Origin: Oerskovia jenensis
Lineage (GTDB): Bacteria; Actinomycetota; Actinomycetes; Actinomycetales; Cellulomonadaceae
Reading direction: 5' to 3'
DNA: 64,000 nt
Assembly: GCF_016907235.1 (NCBI RefSeq)
Contig: NZ_JAFBBO010000001.1
Coordinates: 558,001 to 622,000, forward strand
Shown here: positions 43,727 to 56,574 of the stretch, piece by piece
How positions within the stretch are numbered: the stretch's first letter is position 1
Layout of the letters: every line of letters starts with the position of its first letter
The notes under the pieces: model-generated
Told to the model about the DNA's origin: nothing
The model's input: only the letters and a program-made list of their open reading frames with translations
Database searches by the model: none
Position numbers and translations under genes: made by a program

Positions 43727-44268
43727 CGGTTCTCCTGGGGTGCCTGCGGGGACGTGGTCTGGTCGAGCTCGGGCTGGGTGGCGTGGGCGTCTGCGAGGAC
43801 CCCCGACGTCGCCAGGGTGTCACGCAGCGCGGCCCAGCCGAGCAGCGCGCACTTGATACGGGCCGGGAACTGAGCGACCCCGGTGAAGGCCGTGGCGTCC
43901 CCGAGCTCGTCCTCGAGGTCGTCGTCGAGTCCCTTGCCGCGCGACTGCATGAGCTGGCGGAAGAGGTCGCCGAGATGCTCGGACTCCGCCACGGGCGCGC
44001 CGGTCACGAGGTCGGTGAGCACGGACAGGGAGGCCTGCGAGATGCTGCAGCCCTGGCCCTCCCAGCTCACGCTCGAGATGGTCGGGACCTTCGGGTCGGC
44101 GGTGTCGAACTCGACGCGCATCGTGACCTCGTCGCCGCACGTGGGGTTGATCTGGTGCGACTCACCGTGGAGGTGACCCTCCGACAGGTCGACGAACCCT
44201 CGCCCGTGCGGGGACTTCGCGTGGTCGAGGATGACCTGCTGGTACATCTGCTCCAACGAGCTGCTCAT
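43723..44268 (-). CDS. sufU: SufU sulfur-transfer protein
   Basis: 181 residues. YQQVILDHAKSPHGRG start and the three zinc-binding cysteines in NPTCGDE, GQGCSIS and IKCALLGW, with the Asp next to the first. Accepts sulfur from SufS and passes it to the SufBCD scaffold. The C-terminal 30 residues are an unstructured Ala/Thr/Gln-rich tail. The open frame before the start is antisense or non-coding. Confidence 0.95.
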   Translation of the reverse strand: MSSSLEQMYQQVILDHAKSPHGRGFVDLSEGHLHGESHQINPTCGDEVTMRVEFDTADPKVPTISSVSWEGQGCSISQASLSVLTDLVTGAPVAESEHLGDLFRQLMQSRGKGLDDDLEDELGDATAFTGVAQFPARIKCALLGWAALRDTLATSGVLADAHATQPELDQTTSPQAPQENR

Positions 44269-44362
44269 TGCTGGGGTCCTGCTCCTTCGGTACATCCTGC
44301 GGTGCGCTGGACAGCGGGGACGAGACGGGTCGCGCCCACGGTCGACGTGGACGTGCGGGTTC

Positions 44363-46510
<2,148 letters not shown>

Positions 46511-46544
46511 GTGGTGTTCTCCAGTATTCGAGAAAGTTCAGGGG

Positions 46545-46886
46545 TCAGGACGGGGAGACGGTCTGGTCGATGTCGACGAGCACGCGCTCGCCGTCGATCG
46601 TGACCGGGTAGACGGGCACGGGGCGCATCGCGGGCAGCGCGGTGGGCATGCCGGTCCGCAGGTCGAACTGCGAGCCGTGCAGCCAGCACTCGATGAAGCA
46701 GCCCTCGACCTCGCCGTCGGACAGCGAGACCGCGCCGTGGGAGCAGATGTCCGAGATGGCGTGCCAGTTCCCGTCTCCGTCGCGGACGACCGCGACCTCG
46801 ACGGGGCCGCTCTCGCCCTCGAGCTCCACACGCAGCGCCTCCTCGGGCGCCACGTCGTCGGTCATGCAAGCAAGCTGTGCAGTCAT
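46545..46886 (-). CDS. Rieske-type ferredoxin in the suf operon
   Basis: 113 residues. Rieske [2Fe-2S] ligands ICSHG and CWLHGSQF (Cys-x-His, Cys-x2-His), in a small soluble domain of the non-heme-dioxygenase ferredoxin type. Between sufD and sufC, as in other actinobacteria; may deliver electrons to cluster assembly. The start at 46886 lies 10 nt behind the sufD stop; an ATG at 46865 is also possible. Confidence 0.93.
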   Translation of the reverse strand: MTAQLACMTDDVAPEEALRVELEGESGPVEVAVVRDGDGNWHAISDICSHGAVSLSDGEVEGCFIECWLHGSQFDLRTGMPTALPAMRPVPVYPVTIDGERVLVDIDQTVSPS

Positions 46887-46896
46887 GCGGGTCGGG

Positions 46897-48129
46897 TCAC
46901 CGGCCTTCGATGACGCTCATCGACTTGGCGAGCTCGGCCTCGATCGAGGTGAGCAGGCGCTCCTCGACCGACGGGACGCCGATCTCCTGGATGAGCTCGG
47001 CGAAGAAGCCGCGGACCACGAGGCGACGGGCGTCGGCCTCGGGGATGCCGCGCGCCTGCAGGTAGAAGAGCTGCTCGTCGTCGAAGCGGCCGGTCGCCGA
47101 GGCGTGCCCGGCTCCCTCGATGAGGCCCGTCTCGATCTCGAGGTTCGGCACCGAGTCCGCGCGCGCGCCGTCCGAGAGGACGAGGTTGCGGTTGAGCTCG
47201 TAGGTGTCGGTGCCCTCGGCCTCGGTACGGATCAGCACGTCGCCGACCCAGACCGTGTGCGCGCCCTCGCCCTGCAGCGCGCCCTTGTAGGTGACGCGCG
47301 ACTTGCAGCTCGGCACGGCGTGGTCGACGAAGAGGCGGTGCTCCTGGTGCTGGTCGGCGTCCGCGAAGTACAGGCCGACCATCTCGACCTCGCCACCGGT
47401 ACCGGTGAACTCGGCGTCCGGGGTCACACGGACGACGTCTCCGCCGAACGTCACGACGACGTGCTTGAGCTTGGCGTCGCGGCCGATGCGGGCGCGGTGC
47501 GAGCTCGCGTGCACGGCGCCCTCGCTCCAGTCCTGCACCGAGACGACCGTGAGGTGCGCGCCGTCCTCGACGACGATCTCGACGGTCTCGGTGAGCGTCG
47601 CGGAGCCCACGTGGTCGATGACCACGACGGACTCGCTGTGGCGCTCGGCGTGGACGAGCAGGTGCGTCGCGGTGGGCTCGTCGGACAGTCCTTCGATGCG
47701 CACGGACGTGATGTCGCTGGCCACCGCCTCGGCGGGGATCGTGACGACGGTCGCCTCGGCGAACGCGTTCCACGCGGTCACGGCGGTGCGGTCGCCCGGG
47801 ACGCCCGCACGGCCGAGGCGCTCGTCGTCACGGCCGACGATCGCGACGTTGACCTCGGGGGCCTCGACCACGGTCGTGCGCACGCCGGCGCTGCCGAGCT
47901 GGGTCGAGAACAGCGGGGCGAGGCGCTTGACCGGGGAGAAGCGCCACTCCTCCTCGCGGCCCGTGGGCTCGGTGATGACGTTCGGGTCGAACGAGGTGAT
48001 GCGCTCGGCGCGCGAGCCCTGCGGCGTGCCGCCGACCCCGTGCGAGTGAGCGCCGTCCTGGACGGCCTGGGAGTGGTCCGTGCTCAGGCCGACCGGCTCG
48101 GTCTGTGTGGTGCTCGCAGTAGTAGTCAT
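46897..48129 (-). CDS. sufD: SufD scaffold subunit
   Basis: 410 residues. Parallel beta-helix typical of SufB/D with the C-terminal region ENLVL-like motif ELNRNLVLSDGARADSVPNLEIE, GHASATGRFDDEQLFYLQARGIPEADARRLVVRGFF. Forms SufB-SufC2-SufD. Starts directly after sufB's stop with no gap. Confidence 0.96.
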   Translation of the reverse strand: MTTTASTTQTEPVGLSTDHSQAVQDGAHSHGVGGTPQGSRAERITSFDPNVITEPTGREEEWRFSPVKRLAPLFSTQLGSAGVRTTVVEAPEVNVAIVGRDDERLGRAGVPGDRTAVTAWNAFAEATVVTIPAEAVASDITSVRIEGLSDEPTATHLLVHAERHSESVVVIDHVGSATLTETVEIVVEDGAHLTVVSVQDWSEGAVHASSHRARIGRDAKLKHVVVTFGGDVVRVTPDAEFTGTGGEVEMVGLYFADADQHQEHRLFVDHAVPSCKSRVTYKGALQGEGAHTVWVGDVLIRTEAEGTDTYELNRNLVLSDGARADSVPNLEIETGLIEGAGHASATGRFDDEQLFYLQARGIPEADARRLVVRGFFAELIQEIGVPSVEERLLTSIEAELAKSMSVIEGR

Positions 48130-49584
48130 TTAGCCGACGGACCCTTCCATCTGCAGTTCGATGAGGCGGTTGAGCTCGAGCGCGTACTCCATGGGCAGCT
48201 CACGGGCGATGGGCTCGACGAACCCGCGCACGATCATGGCCATGGCCTCGGTCTCCGCCATGCCTCGGGACATGAGGTAGAACAGCTGGTCCTCGCTCAC
48301 GCGCGACACGGTCGCCTCGTGACCCATCGAGACGTCGTCCTCGCGGACGTCGACGTAGGGGTAGGTGTCGGACCGGGAGATCTGGTCGACGAGCAGCGCG
48401 TCGCACAGAACGGTGGAGGCGGAGTGCTCCGCCCCTTCGAGGACCTGGACGAGGCCGCGGTAGGACGTGCGCCCACCGCCTCGCGCCACGGACTTCGAGA
48501 CGATCGAGGAGGACGTGTGGGGGGCGGCGTGCACCATCTTGGCGCCCGCGTCCTGGTGCTGGCCCTCGCCCGCGAACGCGATCGACAGCGTCTCGCCCTT
48601 GGCGTGCTCGCCGAGCAGGTAGATCGCGGGGTACTTCATGGTGACCTTGGAGCCGATGTTGCCGTCGACCCACTCCATCGTCGCGCCCTCGGCGGCCGTC
48701 GCACGCTTGGTGACGAGGTTGTACACGTTGTTCGACCAGTTCTGGATGGTCGTGTAGCGCACGCGGGCGTTCTTCTTGACGATGATCTCGACGACCGCGG
48801 AGTGCAGCGAGTCGCTCGAGTAGATCGGGGCGGTGCAGCCCTCGACGTAGTGCACGTACGAGCCCTCGTCCGCGATGATCAGCGTGCGCTCGAACTGGCC
48901 CATGTTCTCCGTGTTGATGCGGAAGTAGGCCTGGAGCGGGATCTCGACGTGGACGCCCGGGGGGACGTAGACGAACGAGCCGCCGGACCACACGGACGAG
49001 TTGAGCGCGGCGAACTTGTTGTCACCCGAGGGGATGACGGTGCCGAAGTACTCCTGGAAGAGCTCGGGGTGCTCGCGCAGCGCGGTGTCGGTGTCGAGGA
49101 AGATGACGCCCTGCTTCTCGAGCTCCTCGTTGATCTGGTGGTAGACCACCTCGGACTCGTACTGGGCCGCGACGCCGGCGACGAGGCGCTGCTTCTCCGC
49201 CTCGGGGATGCCGAGCTTGTCGTAGGTCTCCTTGATGTCCTCGGGCAGGTCGTCCCAGGACGTGGCCTGCTTCTCGGTGGACCGCACGAAGTACTTGATG
49301 TTGTCGAAGTCGATGCCCGAGAGGTCGCTGCCCCAGTTGGGCATGGGCTTCTTGTCGAACAGGCGCAGGGCCTTGAGGCGGTAGTTCAGCATCCACTCGG
49401 GCTCGCTCTTGAGCGCGGAGATGTTGCGCACGACCGCCTCGGAGAGGCCGCGCTGCGCCGTCGCACCGGCGTCGTCCTTGTCGTGCCAGCCGTAGCCGTA
49501 GGAGCCGATCGAGGCGATGATCTCCTCGTCGGACTGGCCGGTGCTCTGGGACACGCCGGCGGTGTCCTGGGTGGGAGCGCTCAT
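48130..49584 (-). CDS. sufB: SufB scaffold subunit
   Basis: 484 residues. [43 protein letters not shown], the conserved [20 protein letters not shown] with the cluster-binding Cys, and the [26 protein letters not shown] stretch. Site of Fe-S assembly. Start at MSAPTQD with AAGGA upstream; ends in TAA abutting sufD's ATG. Confidence 0.97.
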   Translation of the reverse strand: MSAPTQDTAGVSQSTGQSDEEIIASIGSYGYGWHDKDDAGATAQRGLSEAVVRNISALKSEPEWMLNYRLKALRLFDKKPMPNWGSDLSGIDFDNIKYFVRSTEKQATSWDDLPEDIKETYDKLGIPEAEKQRLVAGVAAQYESEVVYHQINEELEKQGVIFLDTDTALREHPELFQEYFGTVIPSGDNKFAALNSSVWSGGSFVYVPPGVHVEIPLQAYFRINTENMGQFERTLIIADEGSYVHYVEGCTAPIYSSDSLHSAVVEIIVKKNARVRYTTIQNWSNNVYNLVTKRATAAEGATMEWVDGNIGSKVTMKYPAIYLLGEHAKGETLSIAFAGEGQHQDAGAKMVHAAPHTSSSIVSKSVARGGGRTSYRGLVQVLEGAEHSASTVLCDALLVDQISRSDTYPYVDVREDDVSMGHEATVSRVSEDQLFYLMSRGMAETEAMAMIVRGFVEPIARELPMEYALELNRLIELQMEGSVG

Positions 49585-49585
49585 G

Positions 49586-50482
49586 TCATTCCTTCCACGT
49601 TCCGTCGACGACGGAGGGGGGCGGTGGGGCGGTGGTCGATGAACCTGTCGGTTCGGGGTGTCGTGCTGGGGGGTGCGCCGGGGCGCGCGGTCCGCGCGCG
49701 GTGGCACGGCGTTCGGTGGTCTGGTGCCCGACGGCGTCGCGCGCCTCGGGTGCGCGGGTCGCCGCGGGGAGCACGGGGACGTTGGTGGTGCACGCGTGCC
49801 CGCCGCCCGCGAGGGTCGCGAGCCGCTGGACGTGCGAGCCGAGGAGCTGGGAGAAGACCTGGGCCTCGGCGTCGCAGAGCTGGGGGAACTCCTCGGCGAC
49901 GTGCTGGACCGGGCAGTGCCCCTGGCAGAGCTGGACGGTCGCGGTGCCGGCGACGGGTCGCACGCTCGCCGCGAACCCGTCCTCCGCGAGGACGGTGGCG
50001 AGCTGCTCGGCCCGGCCCGCGACGTCGTCGGCCGTGATGCGGCTCGCGTAGCGGTCGGTGAGCTCCTCGAGGCGGCGGTGCGCGAACTCCTCGACCGCGT
50101 CCTCGCCGGCGACGTCGCGCAGGTAGCGCAGCGCCTGGGTCGCGAGGTCGGGGTAGGCGCCCGAGAGCTCCGACTGGCCGCGGTTCGTGGCGACGTAGTG
50201 GCGGGCGGGTCGTCCGCGCATCCCGGTGCCCGCGCCCGACTCGTGGACGGTGATCTGACCGTCGGTCTCGAGCTGGGCGAGGTGGCGGCGGACGCCGGCG
50301 GGCGTGAGGCCGAGGTCGGTCGCGAGCGAGGCCGCGCTCACGGGACCGTCGGAGACGATGAGGGCGAGGACGCGCTCGCGCGTGGTGCCGTCCCCGTCAC
50401 CGTGAGCGGTGTCGTTCCCGGCGGGAAGGGTGAGCGGCCCCGCGGTCGGCAGGGCGCGGTGCGTACGTGCGTCGTCGCTCAT
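49586..50482 (-). CDS. sufR: SufR-type Fe-S repressor of the suf operon
   Basis: 298 residues. Winged helix [38 protein letters not shown], then a C-terminal cluster domain with [18 protein letters not shown] and HACTTNVP providing four cysteines and histidines for a Fe-S cluster. Represses suf when clusters are plentiful. Start ATG 50482 with GGAGG at five bases. The frame continues 60 residues past the usual end as a Pro/Thr/Arg-rich tail and stops one base before the sufB ATG. First gene of the suf transcript. Confidence 0.93.
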   Translation of the reverse strand: MSDDARTHRALPTAGPLTLPAGNDTAHGDGDGTTRERVLALIVSDGPVSAASLATDLGLTPAGVRRHLAQLETDGQITVHESGAGTGMRGRPARHYVATNRGQSELSGAYPDLATQALRYLRDVAGEDAVEEFAHRRLEELTDRYASRITADDVAGRAEQLATVLAEDGFAASVRPVAGTATVQLCQGHCPVQHVAEEFPQLCDAEAQVFSQLLGSHVQRLATLAGGGHACTTNVPVLPAATRAPEARDAVGHQTTERRATARGPRAPAHPPARHPEPTGSSTTAPPPPSVVDGTWKE

Positions 50483-50651
50483 GCTCACCTCCACGTCGTC
50501 GGCCTGCTGGTGTCCTTCCGCCCGGCCCGCGGGCGCGCACGATCCCGGGAGGCGTCATCGATATAGGTAACAGTCTCATGCGCTAATTGTTCCGGCGCAA
50601 GCAAGGCGTACCTCACAGCCGCCCCCAGCCCGCTCCCCTACAATCGCCACC
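50483..50651. promoter_or_regulatory. Divergent promoter region sufR / ABC exporter
   Basis: 169 bp. An AT-richer core around 50561-50592 probably holds the suf promoter; on the minus strand TACCTATA is a -10 candidate. An imperfect inverted repeat, GGTAACA (50566-50572) facing TGTTCC (50588-50593), could be the SufR site, judging by the cyanobacterial AAC...GTT type, but this is weak. Confidence 0.4.
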
Positions 50652-51611
50652 GTGCCCGACTCCCCCGCCGTCGTCCTCCAGGACGTGGTCAAGCGATATG
50701 ACGGCCGGGCGGTCGTCGACCACCTGAGCCTGACCGCCTCCCGAGGCGCCGTGACCGCCGTCCTCGGCCCCAACGGGGCCGGCAAGAGCACCACGATCGA
50801 GTGCTGCGAAGGTCTGCGCGCGCCTGACGAGGGCAGCGTGCGGGTCCTCGGCCTCGACCCGCTGCTGAACGCACGCGACCTGCGCCCGCGTGTCGGCGTC
50901 ATGCTCCAGGACGGCGGGCTGCCCACGGGCGTGCGCGCGCTGGAGATGCTGCACCACGTCGCGTCCATGTACGCGAACCCCCGGGACGTGGCGGAGATCA
51001 CGGAACGCCTGGGCCTGGCGAGCTTCGCCCGGACCACGGTCCGGCGCCTGTCGGGCGGTCAGCGCCAGCGCCTCGCGCTCGCCGCGGCGATCGTGGGCCG
51101 CCCCGAGGTCGTGTTCCTCGACGAGCCGAGCGCGGGCATGGACCCCCAGAGCCGGCACGCGGTGTGGGAGCTCGTGCGCGAGCTGCGCGCGGACGGCGTC
51201 GGGATCGTGCTGACGACCCACCTCATGGACGAGGCCGAGGACCTCGCGGACCACGTGTACATCGTGGACCACGGGCAGGTCATCGCCTCGGGCGCGACCG
51301 CCGAGCTGCTGCACACGGGTCCGTCCGCGGACGGGAACCGCACGCTGCGCCTCGAGGCCCGTGAGGGCCTGGACACCGGCGCCCTCCGCAAGCGGGTCGA
51401 GTCCGGCCCGACGACGTCGCCCGCCTCCGCGTGGACCGTCACCGAGACGCAGCCCGGCTCGTACAGCGTGACCGGGCCGGTCGACCCGTCGACCGTCGCG
51501 GTCGTGACCGCGTGGCTCGCGGACGAGAGCGCGCTCGCCTCGCGCCTGACGATCGGCCGCCGCACCCTCGAGGACGTGTTCCTCGACCTGACAGGACGAG
51601 AGCTCCGATGA
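50652..51611 (+). CDS. ABC-2 exporter ATPase
   Basis: 319 residues. GPNGAGKSTTIE, RLSGGQRQRLALA, VFLDEPSAGMDP and TTHLMDEAEDLADHV, of the DrrA/CcmA type, plus a C-terminal regulatory domain ending TLEDVFLDLTGRELR. GTG start at 50652. The permease follows, overlapping in ATGA. Position next to suf suggests no clear link. Confidence 0.9.
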   Translation: MPDSPAVVLQDVVKRYDGRAVVDHLSLTASRGAVTAVLGPNGAGKSTTIECCEGLRAPDEGSVRVLGLDPLLNARDLRPRVGVMLQDGGLPTGVRALEMLHHVASMYANPRDVAEITERLGLASFARTTVRRLSGGQRQRLALAAAIVGRPEVVFLDEPSAGMDPQSRHAVWELVRELRADGVGIVLTTHLMDEAEDLADHVYIVDHGQVIASGATAELLHTGPSADGNRTLRLEAREGLDTGALRKRVESGPTTSPASAWTVTETQPGSYSVTGPVDPSTVAVVTAWLADESALASRLTIGRRTLEDVFLDLTGRELR

Positions 51612-52414
51612 CCGACCAGACGACGGCCGGCCCGGTCGCCCCGGACCCTGCCGCGCCGGCCGCGACAGACGGAGCCGCCCCCGCGTGGCGCCGGGTCGCG
51701 TCGCAGACGGCGTTCGAGACGCGCATGATCCTGCGCAACGGCGAGCAGCTGCTCGTGACGATCATCCTGCCCGTGATGCTGCTCGTCGGGCTCGCCCGCA
51801 CGTCCTTCATCGACCTCGACACCCAGGGGTACTCGCGCATCGACTTCGTGACCCCGGGCGTCCTGGCGCTGGCCGTCATGTCGACCGCGTTCACGTCGCA
51901 GGCCATCGCGACGGCCTTCGACCGCCGCAACGGTGTGCTGCGCCTGCTGTCCACGACGCCGCTGGGGCGCGGGGGCCTGCTCGCGGGCAAGATCCTCGGC
52001 GTGCTCGCGGTCGAGGTGGTCCAGGTGGTCGTGCTCGGCGGGGTCGCGCTCGCCCTGGGCTGGTCCCCGGACCCGGCGGGCATCCTGCCGGCCCTGCTCG
52101 CGGTCCTGCTGGGCACCGCGGCGTTCACGAGCCTCGCGCTCCTGCTCGCGGGGACGCTGCGCGCCGAGGGCGTGCTCGCGGTCGCGAACCTGCTGCTCGT
52201 GCTGCTGACCGTCGCGGGCGGCGTGCTCGTCCCTGCGGCCCAGCTGCCCGGGGCGCTCGAGCAGGTCGCACTGCTGCTGCCCTCGGGCGCGCTCGGCGAG
52301 GCCATGCGCGGCGCGCTCCTGCTCGGCGAGGTGCCCGCGTTCTCGGTGGTCGTGCTGCTCGGCTGGACCGCGGCCCTCGGGTGGGGGGCGGGCAAGCTGT
52401 TCCGCTGGCACTGA
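51608..52414 (+). CDS. ABC-2 exporter permease
   Basis: 268 residues. About 35 Ala/Pro-rich residues, then six hydrophobic segments typical of ABC-2 permeases (TIILPVMLLVGL, VLALAVMSTAFTSQAIATAFDRRNGVLRLLSTTPL). Partner of the ATPase just upstream; exported substrate unknown. This ATPase-permease pair lies between suf and ctaA. Confidence 0.9.
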   Translation: MTDQTTAGPVAPDPAAPAATDGAAPAWRRVASQTAFETRMILRNGEQLLVTIILPVMLLVGLARTSFIDLDTQGYSRIDFVTPGVLALAVMSTAFTSQAIATAFDRRNGVLRLLSTTPLGRGGLLAGKILGVLAVEVVQVVVLGGVALALGWSPDPAGILPALLAVLLGTAAFTSLALLLAGTLRAEGVLAVANLLLVLLTVAGGVLVPAAQLPGALEQVALLLPSGALGEAMRGALLLGEVPAFSVVVLLGWTAALGWGAGKLFRWH

Positions 52415-52510
52415 TCCGCCGAGCAGGTCAGCCGGTCGGCCGGCAGCGGGCGAGGCGGTCGGCGGACGAGCCGCCCGGCCGCTGACGGGCGCCCCGGCCG
52501 GCAGGAGGAC

Positions 52511-53341
52511 TCACGCGCCGGTCCACGCGCCAGCGGCTTCCGAGGCCGTCGCGGGAAGGCGGAGCCACTCCAGCACGCCGGTCCACGCCTTCTCGTCGAT
52601 GGATGCGCCCGTGCACTCGAAGGACAGGACGGTGCTGGTCCGCATCGCCACGCCGGAGTAGCTCATCCGCGTGGTCGCCCGGGCCAGGACCCTGGACCGC
52701 AGGACCGTCCCCGAGCGCTCGACGGTCCACTCCTGGGTCGCGACGTTCGTCCCCTTCCGGGGTTCGGTCCGGTCCTCGCCGAAGACGAGGGACTCCGACT
52801 CCGCGGACACGTTCTTCGCTCCCCGCTCGGCAGCGAGGACGTCCCGGAGAACGCTGAACGAGGCGTCTCTCGCGGCGCCGGGGACGTCGTCCGTCGGGCC
52901 GTCCGTCGGGGCGGCGGACGTGGTGCTGGACAGGGCGCACCGCCCGTTCGAGCTCAGGACGGTCCACCCGTCACGGATCGTGAACCGGTGGGACGCCGAG
53001 AAGCCCTTCGGCTGGAGCACCATGAGCGGCGTGAAGGTGTCGACCAGCGTCTGGCGCACCTGCTCGGGGTCCGGCACGTACTCGTCGGGGCCGTCCGCGG
53101 GTCCTGACACCGCGGGCGGCTCCTGGGTGACGTCGCCCGCTCCTCCCGCTGCGGTCGACGTCGGGCTCGGCGTCGGACCCTCGGGTGGCTCGCTCGCCGA
53201 GCTGCGGTCCGTCTCTGCCGCGGGGGTCGGACCGGGCTGCGGCTCACCTCCCGACGTGCATCCCGCGAGGACGAGCAGGGTCAGAGACGTCGCCAGCAGG
53301 CGGCCGGGCCGAGCGACGACGGACGGACGGCGAGCAACCAT
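52511..53341 (-). CDS. Lipoprotein, unknown function
   Basis: 276 residues. Signal peptide ending in lipobox VLAGC near residue 28, then a long Pro/Thr/Ser/Glu-rich linker to about 90, and a globular domain (LMVLQPKGFSASHRFTIRDGWTVLSSNGRC...). Two cysteines in the mature domain may pair. Family not recognised. Confidence 0.8.
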   Translation of the reverse strand: MVARRPSVVARPGRLLATSLTLLVLAGCTSGGEPQPGPTPAAETDRSSASEPPEGPTPSPTSTAAGGAGDVTQEPPAVSGPADGPDEYVPDPEQVRQTLVDTFTPLMVLQPKGFSASHRFTIRDGWTVLSSNGRCALSSTTSAAPTDGPTDDVPGAARDASFSVLRDVLAAERGAKNVSAESESLVFGEDRTEPRKGTNVATQEWTVERSGTVLRSRVLARATTRMSYSGVAMRTSTVLSFECTGASIDEKAWTGVLEWLRLPATASEAAGAWTGA

Positions 53342-53539
53342 GCGAGCCCCCTGTGCAGCGGAGATATATTGCGGTCGAGAAAGAGTCAGGTCAGGGTATC
53401 GACCTTGTCAAGAACTCGCCTTCCCGGACACTCGTGCCAAGAAACTGCGACCGTGCCCGCGACCGATCCGGGCCAACGTCACACCCGGAGGCGACGCCCG
53501 GAGGGCGAGGGCCGCTCGCCGCGCGGCTACCTTTGGACG

Positions 53540-54478
53540 GTGAGCAGCGCAGAACTCGCCCCCGTACCCACCTCCCCCGCCTGGTACGCGAAGGTCGACC
53601 GGTTCCGCCGCTGGACCCGACCGGTCCTCGTCGCGAACCTCGTCGGTCAGATCGGCATCATCGTGACCGGTGGCGCGGTGCGCCTGACGGGCTCGGGGCT
53701 CGGCTGCTCGACCTGGCCCCTGTGCGAGCCCGGGAGCTTCACGCCCGAGTTCCACTCCGCGATGTCGATCCACCCGATCATCGAGTTCGGCAACCGCACG
53801 CTCACGGGCGTGCTGGGGATCATCGCTGTCGCGCTCCTCGTGCTCGTGTGGACGGACGCCTCGCGCGCACCGTCCTACCGGCGCCTGGGGTGGGCACCGC
53901 TGGGCGGCGTCGTGGCGCAGGCCGTGATCGGCGGCATCACGGTGCTCCTGCACCTGCACCCCGCGGTCGTCGGGTTCCACTTCCTGGTCTCGGCCGCGCT
54001 CGTGTGGATCTCGGCGTACCTGCTCTACCGACACGGCGAGGGCGACAAGGCGCCGGTGGCCGTCGTCGACGCGGGCACGCGCCTCGTGGGCCGGGCCCTC
54101 GCTGTCGTCTCGGTCCCGCTGCTGGTCCTGGGCGTCCTGGCCACGGGCTCGGGCCCGCACGGGGGCGACGACGAGGTCGCGTACCGCTTCGCGCTCGACC
54201 CGGCGCTCATCAGCAAGGTCCACGCGGCCTCGGTGTGGCTGTTCCTGATCGTGCTCGTCGTCCTCGCGGTCCGCGTCCTCCGCCTTGCGGACGCACCTGC
54301 CCGCGCCCGCAAGGCGGTCCTGGTGCTGGTCGCCGTGACGCTCCTGCAGGGACTGATCGGCTACGTCCAGTACTTCACGGGGCTGCCGGAGATCCTGGTC
54401 GCGGCCCACATGCTCGGCGCGGGCCTGCTGATCACGTCGCTCACCTGGACGCTGCTCACGTTCCGCGTGCGCGCCTGA
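53540..54478 (+). CDS. ctaA: Heme A synthase
   Basis: 312 residues, about eight membrane helices in two similar halves. GGAVRLTGSGLGCSTWPLCEPG with the regulatory Cys pair, heme-ligand histidines in SIHPIIEFGNR, LHLHPAVVGFHF, SKVHAASVWLF and AAHMLGAGLL. Converts heme O to heme A for cytochrome aa3 oxidase. GTG start closely follows a TACCTT -10-like hexamer, so the transcript may be leaderless. Confidence 0.94.
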   Translation: MSSAELAPVPTSPAWYAKVDRFRRWTRPVLVANLVGQIGIIVTGGAVRLTGSGLGCSTWPLCEPGSFTPEFHSAMSIHPIIEFGNRTLTGVLGIIAVALLVLVWTDASRAPSYRRLGWAPLGGVVAQAVIGGITVLLHLHPAVVGFHFLVSAALVWISAYLLYRHGEGDKAPVAVVDAGTRLVGRALAVVSVPLLVLGVLATGSGPHGGDDEVAYRFALDPALISKVHAASVWLFLIVLVVLAVRVLRLADAPARARKAVLVLVAVTLLQGLIGYVQYFTGLPEILVAAHMLGAGLLITSLTWTLLTFRVRA

Positions 54479-54510
54479 ACGCTCCGCCCGCCGCCCACGG
54501 CGGTCGGATA

Positions 54511-54539
54511 GGGCCACCGTCCCCTCGGGACGGTGGCCC
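54511..54539 (+). terminator. Terminator after ctaA
   Basis: Perfect 13-bp stem GGGCCACCGTCCC / GGGACGGTGGCCC with a CTC loop, followed by TTCTG. Confidence 0.85.
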
Positions 54540-54655
54540 TTCTGCGTCCAGGGGAGTCGCCGGGCCCCGGCGACGACCGAGCCGTGACAGCGCCCTGACA
54601 GGGGCGCGACAGGCACCTCCCGGAGGCTGGACCCCTCAGTCACCAGGAGGATTCC

Positions 54656-55677
<1,022 letters not shown>

Positions 55678-55681
<4 letters not shown>

Positions 55682-56511
55682 CCACGACCCTCACCGCTCC
55701 CCGTCAGCAGATCCAGGCCGGCTCCGACCGCAGCCTGTCCAACCGCACGAGTGTCGGTCAGACCGTCCGCAACACGTTCACCATGGCGTACCGCGGGCTC
55801 CTGAAGATCCGCCGGACACCCGAGCAGCTCGTCGACGTGACGGTCCAGCCCATCCTGTTCACGCTCATGTTCACCTACATCTTCGGCGGCGCGATCGCGG
55901 GCGACGTCGTGAGCTACCTGCCCACGATCATCCCGGGCATCCTCGTGCAGACCGTCATCACGACGTCCGTCGTCACGGGCGTCCAGCTCCGCGAGGACAT
56001 GGACAAGGGCGTGTTCGACCGGTTCCGCTCGCTGCCGATCGCGCGCATCGCACCGTTGTCCGGGGCACTGCTCGCGGACACCGTCCGGTACGGGATCGCG
56101 ACGACCCTCACGTTCGCGATGGGCTACGCCATGGGCTACCGCCCCGAGGGCGGCCTGGGGTCGGTCGTCCTGGCGGGGCTGCTCGTGATCGTGTGCTCGT
56201 GGGCCGTGAGCTGGATCTTCGCGTTCTTCGGCGTGATCGCCCGCACGGCGTCGAGCGTCCAGGGGATCTCGATGATCATCCTGTTCCCGCTCACGTTCCT
56301 GTCGAACGCGTTCGTCCAGCCCGACACCATGCCGGGCTGGCTCCAGGGCTTCGTGAACGTCAACCCGGTCTCGCACCTGGTCACCGCGGTGCGCGAGCTG
56401 ACGAACAACGGGGTGCTCGGGTCGGACGCCGTGATCTCGCTCGTCGGCGCGGCGGTCGTCGTCGCGGTCTTCGCGCCCCTCACGGTGCGGGCGTACATGC
56501 GCAAGGCCTGA
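55678..56511 (+). CDS. DrrB-type ABC exporter permease
   Basis: 277 residues, six membrane segments. QPILFTLMFTYIFGGAI and REDMDKGVFDRFRSLPIAR are the DrrB/NodJ-type ABC-2 permease motifs, followed by FLSNAFVQPDTMPGWLQGFVNVNPVSHLVTAVREL. With the ATPase upstream it should export a drug or lipid-like compound. Confidence 0.93.
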
Positions 56512-56533
56512 GCGTTCGCGCTCGACCACGGAC

Positions 56534-56570
56534 GGGCGGTGCCCCGGCGGATCCCGCCGGGGCACCGCCC
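56534..56570. terminator. Bidirectional terminator
   Basis: Perfect 17-bp stem around an ATC loop, between the convergent exporter and SARP-type genes; only five bases from the regulator's stop. Confidence 0.9.
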
Positions 56571-56574
56571 CCCC

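Noticed and set aside
50596-50625. IdeR/DtxR-like iron box before sufR (AAGGCGTACCT)
   Set aside because: Only the AGG...CCT half symmetry is there; too weak to support an iron box.
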